Below, piece by piece: positions 16,033 through 26,548 of a stretch of DNA of 64,000 bases. The DNA is from Vibrio hannami. GTDB taxonomy: Bacteria > Pseudomonadota > Gammaproteobacteria > Enterobacterales > Vibrionaceae. The stretch is taken from NCBI RefSeq assembly GCF_029589055.1, contig NZ_JARQZP010000007.1, positions 310,001 to 374,000 of the forward strand. The letters run 5' to 3'. Below the pieces are notes generated by a model. That model saw only the letters and a list, made by a program, of their open reading frames with translations, searched no databases and was not told where the DNA came from. Positions within the stretch are counted from its first letter, which is position 1, and each line of letters begins with the position of its first letter. The position numbers and the translations under genes are program-made.

Positions 16033-17322
16033 TTATTCACGCTCGTGAAGAGGTTTAAAGTCACGCATTTCTTTGCCAGTGTAAAGCTGACGTGGACGTC
16101 CGATACGGTTAGCCGGGTCACTGTGCATTTCATTCCAGTGAGCAATCCAGCCGATAGTACGAGACATCGCGAAGATTACGGTAAACATAGATACAGGGAT
16201 ACCAATTGCTTTCAGAATGATACCTGAATAGAAATCTACGTTTGGATACAGTTTCTTCTCAACGAAGTATTCATCCGATAGAGCGATACGCTCAAGTTCC
16301 ATCGCTACGTCTAGTAGTGGATCTTCAATGTTTAGCTCTTTCAGTACTTCGTGACAAGCTTCGCGCATTACCGTTGCACGTGGATCGTAGTTCTTGTAAA
16401 CACGGTGACCAAAGCCCATTAGGCGGAATGGGTCATCCTTGTCTTTTGCTCGAGCAACATACTCAGGAATACGATCTACGCTACCTACTTCTTCAAGCAT
16501 ACGAAGACAGGCTTCGTTAGCACCACCATGAGCTGGCCCCCAAAGAGAAGCGATACCTGCGGCAATACATGCGAATGGGTTAGCGCCTGATGAACCAGCA
16601 AGACGAACGGTTGATGTTGAAGCGTTCTGCTCGTGGTCTGCGTGAAGGGTAAAGATTTTATCCATAGCGCGTGCGACAACAGGGTTTACTTCGTACTCTT
16701 CACATGGGTTAGCGAACATCATGTGAAGGAAGTTCTCTGCGTAGCTAAGGTCATTACGAGGATAGATGAAAGGCTGACCAATTGAGTACTTATAACACAT
16801 CGCAGCCAGAGTAGGCATTTTAGATAGCAAGCGGAATGCTGCAATCTCGCGGTGGTTGTCGTTGTTGATATCTAATGAGTCGTGGTAGAACGCAGCAAGT
16901 GCACCTACAACACCCACCATGATTGCCATTGGGTGAGCATCACGACGGAAACCATGGAAGAAGCTAGCGATTTGCTCATGTACCATGGTATGGCGTGTAA
17001 CTATTTTCTTGAACTCTTCGTATTCATCGCGGTTTGGTGCTTCACCATAAAGAAGGATATAACAAACTTCTAAATAATCCGCTTGATTTGCAAGTTGATC
17101 GATAGGGAAACCACGGTGTAAAAGAACACCTTTTCCGCCATCGATAAAAGTGATTTGTGATTCACAAGATGCAGTGGCAAGAAACCCAGGGTCAAAAGTA
17201 AAGTATCCATTTGCACCTAGTTTACGAACATCGATTACTTCTGGGCCTAGATTACCATCCATAATCGGCAGTTCGATTGGAGCTTTACCTTCAATATGAA
17301 GGGTCGCTTTCTTATCTGCCAT
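16033..17322 (-). CDS. gltA: Citrate synthase (type II)
   Basis: Condenses acetyl-CoA and oxaloacetate to citrate, the entry step of the TCA cycle. At 429 residues it has the length of the hexameric, NADH-sensitive enzyme of Gram-negatives. Catalytic His in [11 protein letters not shown], the second His in GAAHGGANE-like [27 protein letters not shown] and the Asp region [18 protein letters not shown] are all present. ATG at 17322 with AAAGGAG upstream. It is divergent from sdhC across 396 bp, as in E. coli and Vibrio. Confidence 0.98.
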   Translation of the reverse strand: MADKKATLHIEGKAPIELPIMDGNLGPEVIDVRKLGANGYFTFDPGFLATASCESQITFIDGGKGVLLHRGFPIDQLANQADYLEVCYILLYGEAPNRDEYEEFKKIVTRHTMVHEQIASFFHGFRRDAHPMAIMVGVVGALAAFYHDSLDINNDNHREIAAFRLLSKMPTLAAMCYKYSIGQPFIYPRNDLSYAENFLHMMFANPCEEYEVNPVVARAMDKIFTLHADHEQNASTSTVRLAGSSGANPFACIAAGIASLWGPAHGGANEACLRMLEEVGSVDRIPEYVARAKDKDDPFRLMGFGHRVYKNYDPRATVMREACHEVLKELNIEDPLLDVAMELERIALSDEYFVEKKLYPNVDFYSGIILKAIGIPVSMFTVIFAMSRTIGWIAHWNEMHSDPANRIGRPRQLYTGKEMRDFKPLHERE

Positions 17323-17718
17323 AACATTCTCCTTTGTTTATAATTTAATCCGTCCAGGATTTTTTGTGAGCTGTTTTTTTACTCATGATCGGGCTGAAAG
17401 TCAATTTTCGTCCCATTTTGTGTGCACTTGTTAAGATTTTGCACGCAGAAAAAGTTAAAAACATGTTCTGAGTAACAAAAATTGTTACAACAATTGTATT
17501 AATATGTTGCGGGTCGTATAGTGGCGACGAATATAGCGATTAACTCCTTATAAATTCTAGGCTTGAAAGAATTGATGTGCAAAGTTTTTCGAGCCTGCAT
17601 TAACTTTTTAGTAACACGAAATCTCCGCCTGTGATGAAATTTTCATCGGAAAATGTTTCTTTAATGTTAAATTAACGGAATGTTAATCAAAAATAACTAT
17701 AACGCTCAATGGAGCTGA
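17323..17718. promoter_or_regulatory. gltA-sdhC divergent control region
   Basis: 396 bp between two TCA transcription units. Visible: GATGAAA-T-TTTCATC, a perfect inverted repeat at 17633-17647, and a cluster of GTTAA/TTAAC elements at 17666-17686 (GTTAAATTAACG followed by GAATGTTAAT) resembling ArcA-type direct repeats, just before sdhC. ArcA repression of sdh is established in E. coli; here it is inference from the motif. The sdhC start has GGAG at 17711. Confidence 0.4.
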
Positions 17719-18111
17719 GTGAGCAAGCCCGTGAAAGAAAGAAAGTCAAGACCTGTAAATCTAGATCTACAGACCATTCGCTTTCCGATCACAGCAATAG
17801 CATCAATCCTTCACCGTGTATCTGGTGTGATAACTTTTGTTTCGATCGGTATTTTGCTTTGGTTACTATCATTATCCCTCTCCTCGCCAGTCGGTTTTGC
17901 CCAGGCTGCAGATATCGTTGACAGCTTTTTCGTCAAACTTATTCTCTGGGGAATCCTGACAGCACTCGCCTATCACATCGTTGGTGGCATCCGACATCTG
18001 ATTATGGATCTCGGACACTTTGAGGACTTCGAGTCCGGAACGATGACGGCGAAGGTGTCATTTGGTGCGACAGTGGTACTGTCACTTCTTGGAGGAATTC
18101 TTGTATGGTAA
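17719..18111 (+). CDS. sdhC: Succinate dehydrogenase cytochrome b556 subunit
   Basis: Membrane anchor of complex II, binding heme b and ubiquinone with SdhD. 130 residues; it begins with GTG (MSKPVKERKSRPVNLDLQTIRFP). The family signature HRVSGVITF follows at residues 34-42, then three membrane helices, with the heme-ligand His in the AYHIVGGIRHLIMDLGH segment. GGAG eight bases ahead fixes the GTG. It overlaps sdhD by seven bases, so translation is coupled. First gene of sdhCDAB-sucAB. Confidence 0.96.
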   Translation: MSKPVKERKSRPVNLDLQTIRFPITAIASILHRVSGVITFVSIGILLWLLSLSLSSPVGFAQAADIVDSFFVKLILWGILTALAYHIVGGIRHLIMDLGHFEDFESGTMTAKVSFGATVVLSLLGGILVW

Positions 18112-18449
18112 GCCATGTATCATCTGTAGGCAGAAATGGTGTCCACGATTTCCTGTTAATTCGTGCCACCGCAATCATTCTCACCCTGTATACCGTCTAT
18201 TTAGTCGGTTTTTGTGCATTTAACGATATCACTTATCAAACCTGGACCTCCTTTTTTGGCGGCACGTTTACTAAAGCCTTTTCCATGTTGGCTCTTACCT
18301 GCATTCTGATTCATGGCTGGATTGGGATATGGCAAGTGCTGACGGATTATGTAAAGCCAACGTTGCTTCGTGGCTTACTTCAATTTGGTTTGGTAGCGGT
18401 ACTTATCGTTTATTTCTTCTCTGGACTATCTATTCTGTGGGGTGCATAA
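18105..18449 (+). CDS. sdhD: Succinate dehydrogenase membrane anchor subunit
   Basis: 114 residues, three membrane helices (LLIRATAIILTLYTVYLVGF; FSMLALTCILIHGWIGIWQVLTDY; LLQFGLVAVLIVYFFSGLSILWG). The IHGWIGIWQVLTDY motif carries the heme-b His and the Tyr/Asp of the quinone site known from E. coli SdhD. It starts seven bases inside sdhC and ends one base before the GTG of sdhA. Confidence 0.95.
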   Translation: MVSHVSSVGRNGVHDFLLIRATAIILTLYTVYLVGFCAFNDITYQTWTSFFGGTFTKAFSMLALTCILIHGWIGIWQVLTDYVKPTLLRGLLQFGLVAVLIVYFFSGLSILWGA

Positions 18450-20216
18450 GTGACTATTCCAGTTCGTGAATTCGATGCCGTAGTAATCGGCGCGGGTGGT
18501 GCAGGTATGCGTGCCGCCCTTCAAATATCAGAGCAGGGTCTGACTTGTGCTCTTCTCTCAAAAGTTTTTCCAACTCGTTCCCATACGGTATCTGCGCAGG
18601 GCGGTATCACCGTTGCTCTTGGTAACTCCCACAAGGATAACTGGCAGTGGCACATGTACGATACGGTTAAAGGTTCTGACTACATTGGTGATCAGAATGC
18701 AATCGAATACATGTGTAAGAATGGTCCAGAGTCAGTCATCGAGCTAGAGAAAATGGGCTTACCATTCTCTCGTTTTGATGATGGTTCTATCTACCAACGC
18801 CCGTTTGGTGGTCAGTCTAAAGAGTTTGGTGGTGAACAGGCTGCGCGTACTGCGGCAGCTGCAGACCGTACCGGTCACGCACTTCTGCATACACTGTATC
18901 AGCAGAACATCAAGCATAAAACCACGATTTTTTCTGAGTGGTATGCACTTGACCTAGTTAAAAACCAGGATGGCGCTATTCTAGGTTGTACCGCAATCTG
19001 CATGGAAACCGGTGAGATTTGTTACTTCAAGTCTAAAGCAACAATTTTGGCAACCGGTGGTGCAGGCCGAATTTATCAGTCAACAACTAACGCACACATC
19101 AACACTGGCGACGGTGTGGGTATGGCACTGCGTGCAGGCGTTCCAATGCAGGACATCGAAATGTGGCAGTTCCACCCAACAGGTATTGCTGGCGCTGGTG
19201 TACTGGTAACCGAAGGTTGTCGTGGTGAAGGTGGTTACCTTCTAAACAGCGAAGGTGAGCGCTTTATGGAGCGTTATGCGCCGAACGCGAAAGACCTTGC
19301 TGGTCGTGACGTGGTTGCACGTTCAATGATGATTGAGATTCGTGAAGGCCGCGGTTGTGATGGCCCATGGGGACCACATATCAAGCTTAAACTTGATCAC
19401 CTTGGTAAAGATGTTCTTGAGTCTCGCCTGCCGGGCATCTGTGAACTATCCCGTACCTTTGCTCACGTTGATCCGGTTAAAGAACCAATCCCTGTTATCC
19501 CAACCTGTCACTACATGATGGGTGGTGTACCAACTCAGGTTTCTGGTCAGGCTATCAAGCAAGATGCTAGCGGTGCAGATATTGAAGTTCAGGGGCTATT
19601 TGCCTGTGGTGAAATTGCCTCTGTATCGGTTCACGGTGCGAACCGTCTGGGTGGTAACTCACTGCTTGACCTTGTGGTGTTTGGCCGTGCAACAGGCCTA
19701 CACCTTGGTGAAACTTTGGCGGCACAGGCAGAAGCGCGTCCGGCAACGGAATCTGATATCGAAGCTTCTCTGGCTCGTACTATGCGCTGGGAGAACAGCG
19801 CTAGCGGTGAAGACCCAGTACAGATTCGCAAAGACCTTCAGACCTGCATGCAGAATAGCTTCTCTGTATTCCGTGAAGGCGAAGCAATGGCGAAAGGCCT
19901 TGATGAGCTGAAAGTGATTCGTGACCGCCTGAAAGAAGCTCACCTTTCAGATAAGTCTTCAGAATTCAATACTCAGCGTATTGAGTGTCTGGAACTGGAT
20001 AACCTGATGGAAACAGCTTACGCAACGGCTGTGGCTGCGAACTATCGTACCGAGAGTCGTGGTGCACACGCCCGATTCGATTTCCCGGATCGCGATGACG
20101 AGCAGTGGCTATGCCACTCCATTTACAACCCTGAGACAGAAGAGATGTCGAAGCGTGATGTAAATATGGAGCCGGTATACCGCGAAGCATTTCCACCAAA
20201 AGTACGTACTTACTAA
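18450..20216 (+). CDS. sdhA: Succinate dehydrogenase flavoprotein subunit
   Basis: Oxidises succinate to fumarate using covalently bound FAD. 588 residues, full length. FAD site [23 protein letters not shown] with the His that carries FAD; the catalytic region [15 protein letters not shown] and GRDVVARSM (proton-transfer Arg); [24 protein letters not shown]. Starts with GTG directly after the sdhD stop. It works with SdhB and the SdhCD anchor on the cytosolic face of the inner membrane. Confidence 0.98.
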   Translation: MTIPVREFDAVVIGAGGAGMRAALQISEQGLTCALLSKVFPTRSHTVSAQGGITVALGNSHKDNWQWHMYDTVKGSDYIGDQNAIEYMCKNGPESVIELEKMGLPFSRFDDGSIYQRPFGGQSKEFGGEQAARTAAAADRTGHALLHTLYQQNIKHKTTIFSEWYALDLVKNQDGAILGCTAICMETGEICYFKSKATILATGGAGRIYQSTTNAHINTGDGVGMALRAGVPMQDIEMWQFHPTGIAGAGVLVTEGCRGEGGYLLNSEGERFMERYAPNAKDLAGRDVVARSMMIEIREGRGCDGPWGPHIKLKLDHLGKDVLESRLPGICELSRTFAHVDPVKEPIPVIPTCHYMMGGVPTQVSGQAIKQDASGADIEVQGLFACGEIASVSVHGANRLGGNSLLDLVVFGRATGLHLGETLAAQAEARPATESDIEASLARTMRWENSASGEDPVQIRKDLQTCMQNSFSVFREGEAMAKGLDELKVIRDRLKEAHLSDKSSEFNTQRIECLELDNLMETAYATAVAANYRTESRGAHARFDFPDRDDEQWLCHSIYNPETEEMSKRDVNMEPVYREAFPPKVRTY

Positions 20217-20230
20217 GGGAGGACTAAACG

Positions 20231-20944
20231 ATGAAACTGACATTCTCTCTTTACCGCTACAATCCGGATGTAGATAAAAAGCCTCATATGAAGGACTACA
20301 CGCTGGAAGTGGAAGAAGGTTCAGACATGATGGTTCTGGATGCTCTTATCTTATTGAAAGAGCAGGACCCAACCATTTCTTTCCGCCGTTCATGCCGTGA
20401 AGGTGTATGTGGTTCAGATGGCTTGAATATGAACGGAAAAAATGGCCTGGCATGTATCACTCCGCTTTCGGCTCTTACGGAGCAGAGCCCTATAGTAATC
20501 AGACCATTACCAGGATTGCCTGTGGTTCGTGACTTGATCGTGGACATGACGCAATTTTATGATAACTACGCAAAAGTTAAGCCTTATCTAATTGCTGACG
20601 GCAACCTGCCACCATCAAGAGAAAATCTGCAGATGCCGGACGAACGCGCGCATCTTGATGGTTTGTACGAATGTATTATGTGTGCATGTTGTACAACGTC
20701 TTGCCCGTCTTTCTGGTGGAACCCTGATAAATTTATCGGCCCCGCTGGGTTATTGGCTGCTTACCGATGGCTAATCGATAGCCGGGACACTGCAACAGAT
20801 GAACGATTGTCTGATCTTGACGATGCATTTAGTGTTTTCCGTTGCCATGGCATAATGAATTGTGTAAGTGTTTGTCCTAAGGGATTAAATCCGACCAAAG
20901 CAATCGGTCATATAAAGACTATGCTAGTGGAACGTTCGGTTTAA
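20231..20944 (+). CDS. sdhB: Succinate dehydrogenase iron-sulfur subunit
   Basis: Carries electrons from SdhA to quinone. 237 residues with three clusters: [2Fe-2S] at CREGVCGSDGLNMNGKNGLAC; then CIMCACCTTSCPSFWW and CHGIMNCVSVCPKGLNP for the 4Fe and 3Fe clusters. The start has GGGAGGA. The gap of 179 bp to sucA holds a long-range inverted repeat but no obvious T-run terminator. Confidence 0.98.
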   Translation: MKLTFSLYRYNPDVDKKPHMKDYTLEVEEGSDMMVLDALILLKEQDPTISFRRSCREGVCGSDGLNMNGKNGLACITPLSALTEQSPIVIRPLPGLPVVRDLIVDMTQFYDNYAKVKPYLIADGNLPPSRENLQMPDERAHLDGLYECIMCACCTTSCPSFWWNPDKFIGPAGLLAAYRWLIDSRDTATDERLSDLDDAFSVFRCHGIMNCVSVCPKGLNPTKAIGHIKTMLVERSV

Positions 20945-20975
20945 CCCGGCAGATTACGATAGGTAATAGATAGGC

Positions 20976-21023
20976 ACACCTGGTGAAAAAGTAGCGATTT
21001 AATGCTCTGAAAAGACCAGGTGT
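20976..21023 (+). other. Inverted repeat between sdhB and sucA
   Basis: ACACCTGGT at 20976-20984 pairs with ACCAGGTGT at 21015-21023 around a 30-base loop. There is no T-run after it, so a role in mRNA processing or stability inside the operon is more likely than termination. Confidence 0.5.
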
Positions 21024-21123
21024 TGCTTTAAAAGACAAAGTATTGCCGGCAGGGTTGTCGGCGATTATTACTCGGTCATACTGGCTGGGTAAAGTTATAA
21101 TAAACAACTGATTAAGGGAATAT

Positions 21124-23934
21124 ATGCACAACGGCGTGATGAAGGCATGGCTCGAGTCTTCACACTTGGCTGGTGCCAATGCAACCTACGTAGAAGATCT
21201 CTACGAACTGTATCTAAGTGACCCCGATCAGGTAAGTGAGGAATGGAAACGTGTGTTTGATGGATTGCCTGTGCAACCATCAGAAGTGGTGGAACAACCA
21301 CATTCACGGGTCCGTGATTACTTCCGACGACTAGCTCAAGAGACAAAGCATTACAATGTCCAAGTAAGTGATCCTGATGTCGATGCTAAACAAGTAAAAG
21401 TTCTGCAGTTAATTAACGCCTATCGATTCCGTGGGCACCAGGCTGCAAACCTTGACCCTCTGGGTATCTGGAAAAGGGATGCTGGTCCCGATCTGGACCC
21501 TGCTTTCCACAACTTAACCGAAGAAGACTTCGAAGAAACCTTTAACGTCGGTTCTTTTGCGATACCACAAGAGACGATGCAATTAGGTGACCTCTACAAC
21601 GCTCTGAAGAAAACCTACTGTGGTTCTATCGGTGCAGAATATATGCACATGACGAACACCGAACAGAAACGTTGGGTTCAGCAGCGTCTTGAGTCCGTTC
21701 TGGCTCAGCCTTCTTTTAATCTGGATGAGAAGAAAACCTTCCTTGATGAATTAACCGCTGCTGAAGGCCTTGAGCGCTATCTGGGTGCGAAGTTCCCGGG
21801 CGCTAAGCGTTTCTCCCTGGAGGGTGGTGATGCTCTAATCCCTATGACGAAAGAGCTTATCCGTCATGCAGGCCGTAGCGGGATGCGCGAAGTCGTTATC
21901 GGTATGGCACACCGTGGCCGACTAAACATGCTGGTTAACGTTCTTGGTAAAAAACCAGCAGACCTGTTTGACGAATTTGCCGGTAAACACGACGAAACCT
22001 GGGGTACAGGTGACGTTAAATACCATCAGGGCTTCTCTGCGGATTTCGCAACAGAAGGCGGCAACGTCCACCTTGCTCTTGCATTTAACCCATCTCATCT
22101 GGAGATCGTAAATCCGGTGGTTATGGGTTCGGTTCGTGCTCGTCAGGATCGCCTTGGTGATAAAGACGGAAGCAAGGTTCTGCCAATTACCATTCATGGT
22201 GACTCAGCAATAGCAGGGCAGGGTGTTGTTCAAGAGACATTTAATATGTCTCAGACTCGTGGTTTCCGTGTTGGTGGTACGGTTCGTATCGTAGTCAACA
22301 ACCAGGTTGGTTTTACTACTTCAAACCAGAGAGATACCCGTTCGACCATGTACTGTACCGATATCGCCAAAATGGTACAGGCACCGATTTTCCACGTTAA
22401 TGCGGACGACCCTGAAGCCGTAGCATTTGTCACTCAGATTGCACTGGATTTCCGTAACACGTTTAAACGTGATGTTGTTATTGATCTGGTTTGTTACCGC
22501 CGTCATGGTCACAATGAGGCGGATGAACCAAACGCGACTCAGCCTCTGATGTATCAGAAGATCAAAAAACATCCGACACCACGTAAGCTATATGCAGACG
22601 TTCTGATGGAGCGTGGTGAGTTTGGTATTGATACCGCAACGGAGCTGGTAAACGACTACCGAGACGCATTAGACCGTGGTGAGGTTGTTGTTAAAGAGTG
22701 GCGCCCTATGGAGATGCACTCTGTAGACTGGAACCCTTATATTGGGCATGACTGGAATATCGACTGGGAAGCTCAGTTTGACGAGACCAGACTAAAAGAA
22801 CTTGGTGAAAAGATTTGCCAATATCCAGATAGCCACAAGCTTCAGAGTCGTGTTAACAAAATCTACAACGACCGTCGATCGATGCTGAACGGTGAAAAAG
22901 CTCTAGACTGGGGTATGGCAGAGATACTTGCCTACGCTACTCTGGTTGATGATAGTAAGCGCATCCGCTTGTCGGGTCAGGATTCAGGTCGTGGTACTTT
23001 CTTCCACCGTCACTCGGTTCTGCATAATCAGGACGATGCGAGTACCTATATTCCATTGCAGAATGTTCATAACAGTCAGGGGCCTTTCCAGGTATTTGAC
23101 TCGGTACTTTCTGAAGAAGCGGTTCTGGCATTTGAATATGGTTATGCAACAGCGGAGCCAGGTGGCTTAACTATCTGGGAAGCTCAGTTTGGTGACTTTG
23201 CCAACGGTGCTCAGGTGGTAATCGACCAGTTTATCTCTTCTGGTGAGCAGAAGTGGGGACGTTTATGTGGCCTTACAATGCTGCTTCCTCACGGTTACGA
23301 AGGACAGGGGCCAGAGCACTCATCCGCTCGCCTAGAACGCTACCTGCAGCTCTGTGCGGAACAAAACATTCAGGTTGTCGTTCCTTCAACACCAGCTCAG
23401 GTTTACCACATGCTGCGTCGTCAGGTGGTTCGCCCAATGCGTCGTCCGCTGGTGGTGATGTCTCCAAAATCACTGCTTCGTCATCCGCTATGTACTTCAA
23501 CTATGGATGAACTGGCTAATGGAACGTTCCAGCCAGCCATTGATGAGGTGGATGAACTGGAGCCGAGCAAGGTGAAACGCGTCGTATTCTGTTCAGGTAA
23601 GGTTTACTACGACCTGCTGGAACAGCGCCGTAAGAATGAACAGGACGATGTTGCCATTGTTCGTGTTGAACAGTTGTATCCATTCCCTCTGTTTGAGGTT
23701 AGGGACATTATTGAGAAATACGAAAATGTGCAGGACTTCGTCTGGTGTCAGGAAGAGCCTCAAAACCAGGGTGCCTGGTACTGTAGCCAACACAACTTTG
23801 TGAATGCGATTCGTGGAGCTACGCTGAAATATGCGGGTCGTCCGGCATCTGCGTCACCAGCGGTTGGCTATATGTCAGTCCATGTTAAACAGCAAAAAGC
23901 ACTGATCGAAGATGCTTTGAACCTAGATTATTAA
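21124..23934 (+). CDS. sucA: 2-oxoglutarate dehydrogenase E1 component
   Basis: Thiamine-diphosphate enzyme that decarboxylates 2-oxoglutarate and hands succinyl to SucB. 936 residues, full length. Visible: the N-terminal lipoyl-E2-binding segment (LAGANATYVEDLYELYLSDP), YRFRGHQAANLDPL, MAHRGRLNMLVNVLGK, the ThDP pocket GDSAIAGQGVVQET, and VCYRRHGHNEADEP. ATG at 21124 with AAGGG upstream. Second half contains PLQNVHNSQGPFQVFDS and LLPHGYEGQGPEHSSARLER (transketolase-like). Confidence 0.98.
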   Translation: MHNGVMKAWLESSHLAGANATYVEDLYELYLSDPDQVSEEWKRVFDGLPVQPSEVVEQPHSRVRDYFRRLAQETKHYNVQVSDPDVDAKQVKVLQLINAYRFRGHQAANLDPLGIWKRDAGPDLDPAFHNLTEEDFEETFNVGSFAIPQETMQLGDLYNALKKTYCGSIGAEYMHMTNTEQKRWVQQRLESVLAQPSFNLDEKKTFLDELTAAEGLERYLGAKFPGAKRFSLEGGDALIPMTKELIRHAGRSGMREVVIGMAHRGRLNMLVNVLGKKPADLFDEFAGKHDETWGTGDVKYHQGFSADFATEGGNVHLALAFNPSHLEIVNPVVMGSVRARQDRLGDKDGSKVLPITIHGDSAIAGQGVVQETFNMSQTRGFRVGGTVRIVVNNQVGFTTSNQRDTRSTMYCTDIAKMVQAPIFHVNADDPEAVAFVTQIALDFRNTFKRDVVIDLVCYRRHGHNEADEPNATQPLMYQKIKKHPTPRKLYADVLMERGEFGIDTATELVNDYRDALDRGEVVVKEWRPMEMHSVDWNPYIGHDWNIDWEAQFDETRLKELGEKICQYPDSHKLQSRVNKIYNDRRSMLNGEKALDWGMAEILAYATLVDDSKRIRLSGQDSGRGTFFHRHSVLHNQDDASTYIPLQNVHNSQGPFQVFDSVLSEEAVLAFEYGYATAEPGGLTIWEAQFGDFANGAQVVIDQFISSGEQKWGRLCGLTMLLPHGYEGQGPEHSSARLERYLQLCAEQNIQVVVPSTPAQVYHMLRRQVVRPMRRPLVVMSPKSLLRHPLCTSTMDELANGTFQPAIDEVDELEPSKVKRVVFCSGKVYYDLLEQRRKNEQDDVAIVRVEQLYPFPLFEVRDIIEKYENVQDFVWCQEEPQNQGAWYCSQHNFVNAIRGATLKYAGRPASASPAVGYMSVHVKQQKALIEDALNLDY

Positions 23935-23960
23935 GAACTAGAAGTTAAGGAAGAAAAGAT

Positions 23961-25175
23961 ATGACAATTGAAATTCTGGTTCCAGATTTGCCTGAATCCG
24001 TAGCTGATGCGACGGTTGCTACCTGGCACAAGCAACCTGGTGACGCAGTAGCTCGTGATGAAGTTATCGTTGATATTGAAACCGATAAAGTGGTGCTGGA
24101 AGTTCCGGCACCAGAAGAAGGCGTTTTAGAAGCCATTATTGAAGAAGAAGGCGCGACAGTGCTGTCCAAGCAGCTCATCGGCAAGCTTAAGCCTGGTGCT
24201 GTAGCTGGTGAGCCAACGGCCGATACAACAGAAACAACGGAAGCTTCTCCAGATAAGCGCCATAAGGCGTCTCTGGGTGAAGAGTCTAATGACTGGTTAA
24301 GTCCTGCAATTCGCCGTCTGGTTGAAGAACATGGTATCGATCCTGCACAGCTCAAAGGCACTGGTGTTGGTGGTCGCATCATTCGTGAAGATATCGATGC
24401 ATACCTTGCGAACAAACCAGCTAATGCACCAGCTCCTGCTGCTGAACAGCCAGCGGTTGAAGCACCGGCTACGGCACGTAGCCAGAAACGCGTACCTATG
24501 ACTCGTCTGCGTAAGCGTGTTGCTGAACGCCTGCTTGAAGCGAAAAACAGTACCGCTATGCTGACGACTTTCAACGAAGTAAACATGAAGCCAATCATGG
24601 ATCTTCGTAAGCAATACAAAGACCAGTTCGAGAAGCGCCACGATGTGCGTCTTGGCTTTATGTCTTTCTATGTGAAAGCGGTAACTGAGGCTCTGAAGCG
24701 TTACCCTGAAGTGAATGCTTCAATCGATGGTGACGATATTGTTTACCACAACTACTTCGATATCAGTATGGCGGTATCAACGCCACGTGGTCTTGTGACT
24801 CCGGTCCTAAAAGATTGCGATACTCTAGGTATGGCGGATATTGAAAAAGGCATTAAAGATCTTGCAATTAAAGGTCGTGACGGTAAGTTAACGGTAGAAG
24901 AACTAACAGGTGGTAACTTCACCATTACTAATGGTGGTGTATTTGGTTCTCTAATGTCTACGCCTATCATCAACCCGCCACAGGCAGCGATTCTTGGCAT
25001 GCACAAGATTCAGGAACGCCCGATGGCTGTGGATGGCAAGGTAGAAATACTGCCAATGATGTATCTGGCTCTCTCTTATGATCACCGCTTGATTGACGGT
25101 CGTGAATCCGTTGGGTTCCTGGTTACCATCAAAGAACTACTGGAAGATCCAGCACGCTTACTACTCGATGTATAA
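23961..25175 (+). CDS. sucB: 2-oxoglutarate dehydrogenase E2 (dihydrolipoyl succinyltransferase)
   Basis: 404 residues in the usual order: lipoyl domain with the lysine in [13 protein letters not shown] (~residue 44), an Ala/Pro-rich linker, the E3-binding domain ([23 protein letters not shown]), a second Ala/Pro linker and the catalytic domain ending with [16 protein letters not shown] (active-site His and Asp). Starts 26 bp after sucA with AAGGAAG. The 203-bp gap to sucC holds three hairpins. The E3 gene (lpd) is not in the window. Confidence 0.98.
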   Translation: MTIEILVPDLPESVADATVATWHKQPGDAVARDEVIVDIETDKVVLEVPAPEEGVLEAIIEEEGATVLSKQLIGKLKPGAVAGEPTADTTETTEASPDKRHKASLGEESNDWLSPAIRRLVEEHGIDPAQLKGTGVGGRIIREDIDAYLANKPANAPAPAAEQPAVEAPATARSQKRVPMTRLRKRVAERLLEAKNSTAMLTTFNEVNMKPIMDLRKQYKDQFEKRHDVRLGFMSFYVKAVTEALKRYPEVNASIDGDDIVYHNYFDISMAVSTPRGLVTPVLKDCDTLGMADIEKGIKDLAIKGRDGKLTVEELTGGNFTITNGGVFGSLMSTPIINPPQAAILGMHKIQERPMAVDGKVEILPMMYLALSYDHRLIDGRESVGFLVTIKELLEDPARLLLDV

Positions 25176-25186
25176 GCAGCCTGACT

Positions 25187-25280
25187 AAACTGGTGTGTTT
25201 ATTTTAATGCACCAGTTTGAATTGAGAGTCAGGCAAGCTCAGCGTCTGACTCTTTTCAATGGCATCGGATGTTGCCATTG
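25187..25280 (+). other. Three consecutive hairpins between sucB and sucC
   Basis: Hairpin 1: AAACTGGTG (25187-25195) with CACCAGTTT (25210-25218). Hairpin 2: AGAGTCAG (25225-25232) with CTGACTCT (25246-25253), followed by TTTTC, so terminator-like. Hairpin 3: CAATGGCA (25257-25264) with TGCCATTG (25273-25280). All arms are perfect. They may set the ratio of sucAB to sucCD mRNA by partial termination or processing. Confidence 0.65.
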
Positions 25281-25378
25281 ATAAATGCGAGTACCCTACA
25301 GACGTATAAGCATTCTCTCCCGAGAACGTTTTATGGACATAATAAATCCCCTAAGGGATTAACAAATGGAATAGCACA

Positions 25379-26548
25379 ATGAATTTGCATGAATATCAAG
25401 CCAAACAGCTTTTTGCAGAATTCGGTTTGCCGGTACCAGAAGGTTACGCTTGTGATACCCCGCAGGAAGCCTTTGAAGCCGCTGGACGTATTAGTACAGA
25501 AAAGAAAGTTGTAAAGTGTCAGGTACACGCTGGTGGCCGTGGTAAGGCTGGCGGTGTAGAGCTACACGACACAAAAGATGGCGTTAAAGAGTTTGCCCAG
25601 AAATGGCTAGGTAAAAACCTGGTTACCTATCAAACAGATGCGAATGGTCAGCCTGTATCTAAGATCCTGGTAGAAGAAGCATCCAACATCGCGAATGAGC
25701 TGTATCTTGGCGCTGTTGTAGACCGTTCTACACGTCGTATCGTATTTATGGCATCTACTGAAGGTGGCGTAGAGATTGAAAAAGTTGCGGAAGAGACGCC
25801 GGAACTAATCCACAAAGCAGCCATTGATCCGCTGGTAGGCCCTCAGGCATATCAGGGACGTGAGCTTGCTTTCAAACTTGGCCTTGAAGGCGATCAAATC
25901 AAACAGTTCACTAAGATCTTTATGGGTCTTGGCAACATGTTTGCCCAGTACGATCTTGCACTTCTGGAAATCAACCCACTTGTTATTACTGGTGAAGGTA
26001 ACCTTCTATGCCTTGACGGTAAGATCAACATCGATTCAAACGCACTTTATCGCCAGCCTAAGCTACGTGAAATGCATGATCCTTCTCAGGAAGATGAGCG
26101 TGAAGCTCACGCAGCTCAATGGGAACCGAACTACGTAGCGCTTGATGGCAGCATCGGTTGTATGGTTAACGGCGCTGGTCTTGCGATGGGTACGATGGAC
26201 ATCGTAAACCTTCACGGTGGCAGTCCGGCTAACTTCCTGGATGTTGGTGGTGGCGCAACAAAAGAGCGCGTTACTGAAGCATTTAAGATTATCCTGTCTG
26301 ATGACAACGTAAAAGCAGTGCTGGTTAACATCTTTGGCGGTATCGTTCGCGTGACCTGATTGCTGAAGGCATCAATGGAGCTGTCGAAGAGGTTGGGTGT
26401 TACAGTACCGGTAGTCGTTCGCCTTGAAGGTAACAACGCTCCGCTTGGCTCCCTGTGAAACTGGCAGAAAGTGGTCTGAATATCATTGCTGCTAACTCGC
26501 TAACTGAAGCAGCTGAAAGAAGTAGTTGCAGCAGCGGAGGGCAAATAA
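25379..26548 (+). CDS. sucC: Succinyl-CoA ligase beta subunit (apparent frameshifts near 3' end)
   Basis: The ADP/GDP-forming beta subunit makes ATP from succinyl-CoA with SucD. The first 324 residues are normal: [22 protein letters not shown]-grasp residues in [34 protein letters not shown] and VNIFGGIVR. The frame is then lost: one base missing after 26350, one extra G near 26395-26397, one missing near 26455, and one extra A near 26515-26518. Corrected, it continues as [20 protein letters not shown] and ends with [15 protein letters not shown] at 26548, overlapping the sucD start. The full length would be 389 residues. Sequencing error is the likely cause. Confidence 0.92.

Noticed and set aside
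23945..24619. Long open frame (224 codons) opposite sucB
   Set aside because: Ser/Ala/Thr-rich composition typical of the reverse frame of an Ala/Pro linker gene; sucB is unmistakable.
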